DNA of 6,751 bases, taken from assembly GCA_015063335.1 (NCBI GenBank), contig SVUH01000046.1, positions 1 through 6,751 on the forward strand. The letters are read 5' to 3'. A program made the translations under genes and the position numbers. The DNA comes from Oscillospiraceae bacterium. GTDB lineage: Bacteria > Bacillota_A > Clostridia > Oscillospirales > CAG-272. Shown here in pieces: positions 5,034-6,751 of the stretch. Numbering within the stretch: the first letter of the stretch is position 1; each line of letters begins with the position of its first letter. The notes under the pieces were generated by a model. That model was not told where the DNA came from. It did no database searches and was given only the letters and a program-made list of their open reading frames with translations.

Positions 5034-6527
5034 TTAAGTCTCTTTCCAAGCCGCGTCGGCAAGAGGAAAATACGAGGTATTCGCGTACTTGAAATCAAAC
5101 ACGCGTAAGTTTGCGCAGTGTATTCCCGGTGAATCGCAAGGAACTATACCGCTGCAACGGTCCTTCCACCAGCCCTTAAAATGCTGCGAAGACTTGACCG
5201 CTACGTATTTCAAAAGGTCGTGGCGTAAGCCTACCACTCGGAAGAGTCCGTCGTCCATGGCTTGTCCGCGGTTCGACGTTACGACGATATTCACGTTTCC
5301 TACCACCAAAAGCGCGGTAAGACCCGCGTTACGTATTCCTCCGCCGCCCATTGGGGAGAGATTCAGATACTTTCCGTCGCTTATGCACTTGACGTATGCA
5401 TCGACAAGCTCGATAGGCTCGCCGTGAAGGTCGTCTATCTTACCGCCTAAAGCACAGATTATTTTTGCGCCGACACCCGCTTTTGATGCGAGCAGAGCTA
5501 CCTCGGGGTCGTGTATACTGCCAAAGGCAGAGTCTTTTAAGTTGCGCTTTATCATCTCACGAAGAAGATGAGTACCGTCTCCGGGAGTGCCGCCGCCCGT
5601 GTTATCCGAAGATTCGTTTATTACGACAGGACCGTTGGTAAGCGGTATCTGCAAGGCAAGGTCGAAAGCTTCCTCCGCGGAATTCGCGGGTACTGCGAAA
5701 TCTCTGCGCCTACCCCACGCGTAACGAGCGATATCAAGAGCCGCGCGGTCTGCCGCCTCTCTCGTCTTTCCCATTGCGGTCACGCTGACTCCAGCCTGCT
5801 CTATGTCGGAATAAGGGAATCCGTGGAAGAAGGTGGCGTTTATCACGTCCTCTTGCGCTTCGGCTTGGTAAAGCTTTTGCTGAACGTCATGGGCAGGGCC
5901 GGAAAGCGTAACGCCCTCTGCTGGCGCGATAAACCAAGGGAGCTGTATGTGGCGTTTAAATGGACGCCATTTATTTTTTACCATATCGCAAAGTATCTCA
6001 AGCATCTCCGCGCCAGCTTCAAACTCGTCTACGTGGGGATAACCCTTGACTCCCGTGAGCAAGTCCGCATACTCCATCATCTCGCGCGTTACGTTTGCGT
6101 GAAGGTCGAGCACACAGCCGATAGGCATATCCGCGCCGAATCTTTCTCTTACCGCGCGGAGTATCTCTCCGTCGGCATCGGGGTAACTGTCGGCAACGCC
6201 CGCGCCGTGAAGATTGAGCGCGATAGCGTCGAGCGGTGCTTCATTATGAGCCTCCCACAACAGTCTTACAATGCCGTCGCGGTGGTTCTCAAGTGCCTCG
6301 TCCGTGATATGTCCCGAGGGATTCAAATACGCGGAAGCGGTGGGAACGAGGTCAATTCCGAGCTCCTTTGCTTTGGCTATAAATCCGCCCGAATAATTGC
6401 GAATGGGAGTGTAAACGGCAAGATATTTTTCCTTTTCAAAGCGTGTTTTTTGCATTGTCTCCCAAGTCATAGGAAGATTTGAAAATGAATTCGTTTCGTG
6501 ATGCAATGCTGCAATTGCTATGCGCAT
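5034..6527 (-). CDS. M81 family metallopeptidase (MlrC-like protein)
   Basis: A full-length (497-residue) member of the M81/MlrC family. The namesake zinc enzyme of sphingomonads degrades linearised microcystin; most homologues, including this one, have unknown substrates. The N-terminal domain carries IAALHHETNSF at 4-15, LNLHGAGV at 104-111, LDLHANVT at 140-147 and GYPHVDEFEAG at 162-172. By analogy Glu11, Asp141, His143 and His165 are the likely zinc ligands. The C-terminal domain has NESSDNTGGGTPGDGTHLL at 304-322, HDPEVALLASKAGVGAK at 339-355, VTSNRGQ at 416-422 and VKSSQHFKGWW at 444-454. No signal peptide or membrane segment is seen, so it is probably cytosolic. GGAGG (6533-6537) lies five bases before the ATG and fixes the start. 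It is a single-gene unit ending at the hairpin 4981-5022. No good promoter is seen between it and the repeat upstream. A transporter or peptide pathway that would hint at the substrate is not in the window. Confidence 0.92.
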   Translation of the reverse strand: MRIAIAALHHETNSFSNLPMTWETMQKTRFEKEKYLAVYTPIRNYSGGFIAKAKELGIDLVPTASAYLNPSGHITDEALENHRDGIVRLLWEAHNEAPLDAIALNLHGAGVADSYPDADGEILRAVRERFGADMPIGCVLDLHANVTREMMEYADLLTGVKGYPHVDEFEAGAEMLEILCDMVKNKWRPFKRHIQLPWFIAPAEGVTLSGPAHDVQQKLYQAEAQEDVINATFFHGFPYSDIEQAGVSVTAMGKTREAADRAALDIARYAWGRRRDFAVPANSAEEAFDLALQIPLTNGPVVINESSDNTGGGTPGDGTHLLREMIKRNLKDSAFGSIHDPEVALLASKAGVGAKIICALGGKIDDLHGEPIELVDAYVKCISDGKYLNLSPMGGGGIRNAGLTALLVVGNVNIVVTSNRGQAMDDGLFRVVGLRHDLLKYVAVKSSQHFKGWWKDRCSGIVPCDSPGIHCANLRVFDFKYANTSYFPLADAAWKET

Positions 6528-6581
6528 GATTTCCTCCGTGGTGAAATTTAGAGTTGAAAGTTAATTTTGTTTTTGAGATGT

Positions 6582-6751
6582 AAATTTTGATTTGTCGATG
6601 TGTTAATGTTCGCATAAATTTAACCGAATGGGAACGGACCGTCGAGGACGCCGGTCCCTACAGTGTAGAAATGTTTGTACACATATTCCTCGCCGTGAGG
6701 CGACGGTAAAACCTGACGATCATAAATTATCTTGTAGGGACCGGCGTCCTC
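6582..6751. repeat. Inverted-repeat element upstream of the M81 gene, cut by the window end
   Basis: GAGGACGCCGGTCCCTACA (6644-6662) is repeated perfectly inverted at 6733-6751, around a 70-bp centre containing a CGCC/GGCG hairpin (6691-6702). AAATTTTGATTTGTCG (6582-6597) matches the end motif of the other repeats in the window, so the element may begin there. It occupies the space where the M81 promoter is expected. No gene is seen in it. Confidence 0.7.

Noticed and set aside
5568..6482. Forward open frame (304 codons) opposite the M81 gene
   Set aside because: Arg/Cys-rich translation without recognisable motifs, antisense to a well-conserved gene.

Overview
The window looks like a chromosome fragment of an anaerobic Gram-positive Clostridia member, probably Ruminococcaceae/Oscillospiraceae-like from a gut or rumen. 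This is inferred from the type I cohesin and dockerin domains, strong GGAGG ribosome sites, AT-rich sigma-A promoters, a malic enzyme next to an LDH2-family dehydrogenase, and structured intergenic repeats of a kind common in uncultured gut Clostridia. No rRNA or other species marker is present, so the assignment stays loose. All five convincing genes lie on the minus strand.

In minus-strand reading order: (a) 6751-6528 holds an inverted-repeat element cut by the window edge. (b) 6527-5034 encodes an M81/MlrC-family metallopeptidase homologue, followed by a hairpin at 4981-5022. (c) 4980-4608 has no gene. It holds a forward-facing promoter-like sequence, a ~160 bp structured repeat, an 18-bp palindrome and a strong promoter for the next operon. 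(d) 4607-2282 is a two-gene operon of LDH2-family 2-hydroxyacid (malate/lactate-type) dehydrogenase and malic enzyme, closed by a clear intrinsic terminator at 2219-2266. (e) 2208-503 is a second two-gene operon with its own near-consensus promoter: a membrane-anchored single-cohesin protein, then a secreted PPC-like/cohesin/dockerin protein. (f) 502-1 is non-coding and filled with related palindromic repeats.

The dehydrogenase and malic enzyme could together run oxaloacetate to malate to pyruvate (a malate shunt, moving reducing power from NADH to NAD(P)H), though the LDH2 enzyme's substrate cannot be read from sequence. The two cohesin proteins look like a minimal surface-docking set: a short cell-bound cohesin that could hold dockerin proteins, and a soluble adaptor with both a cohesin and a dockerin. 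No catalytic glycoside hydrolase is visible here. The cohesin pair and the mosaic repeat family sharing AAATT-N4-TTT(A/G)TCG-like ends are the most interesting parts of the window.
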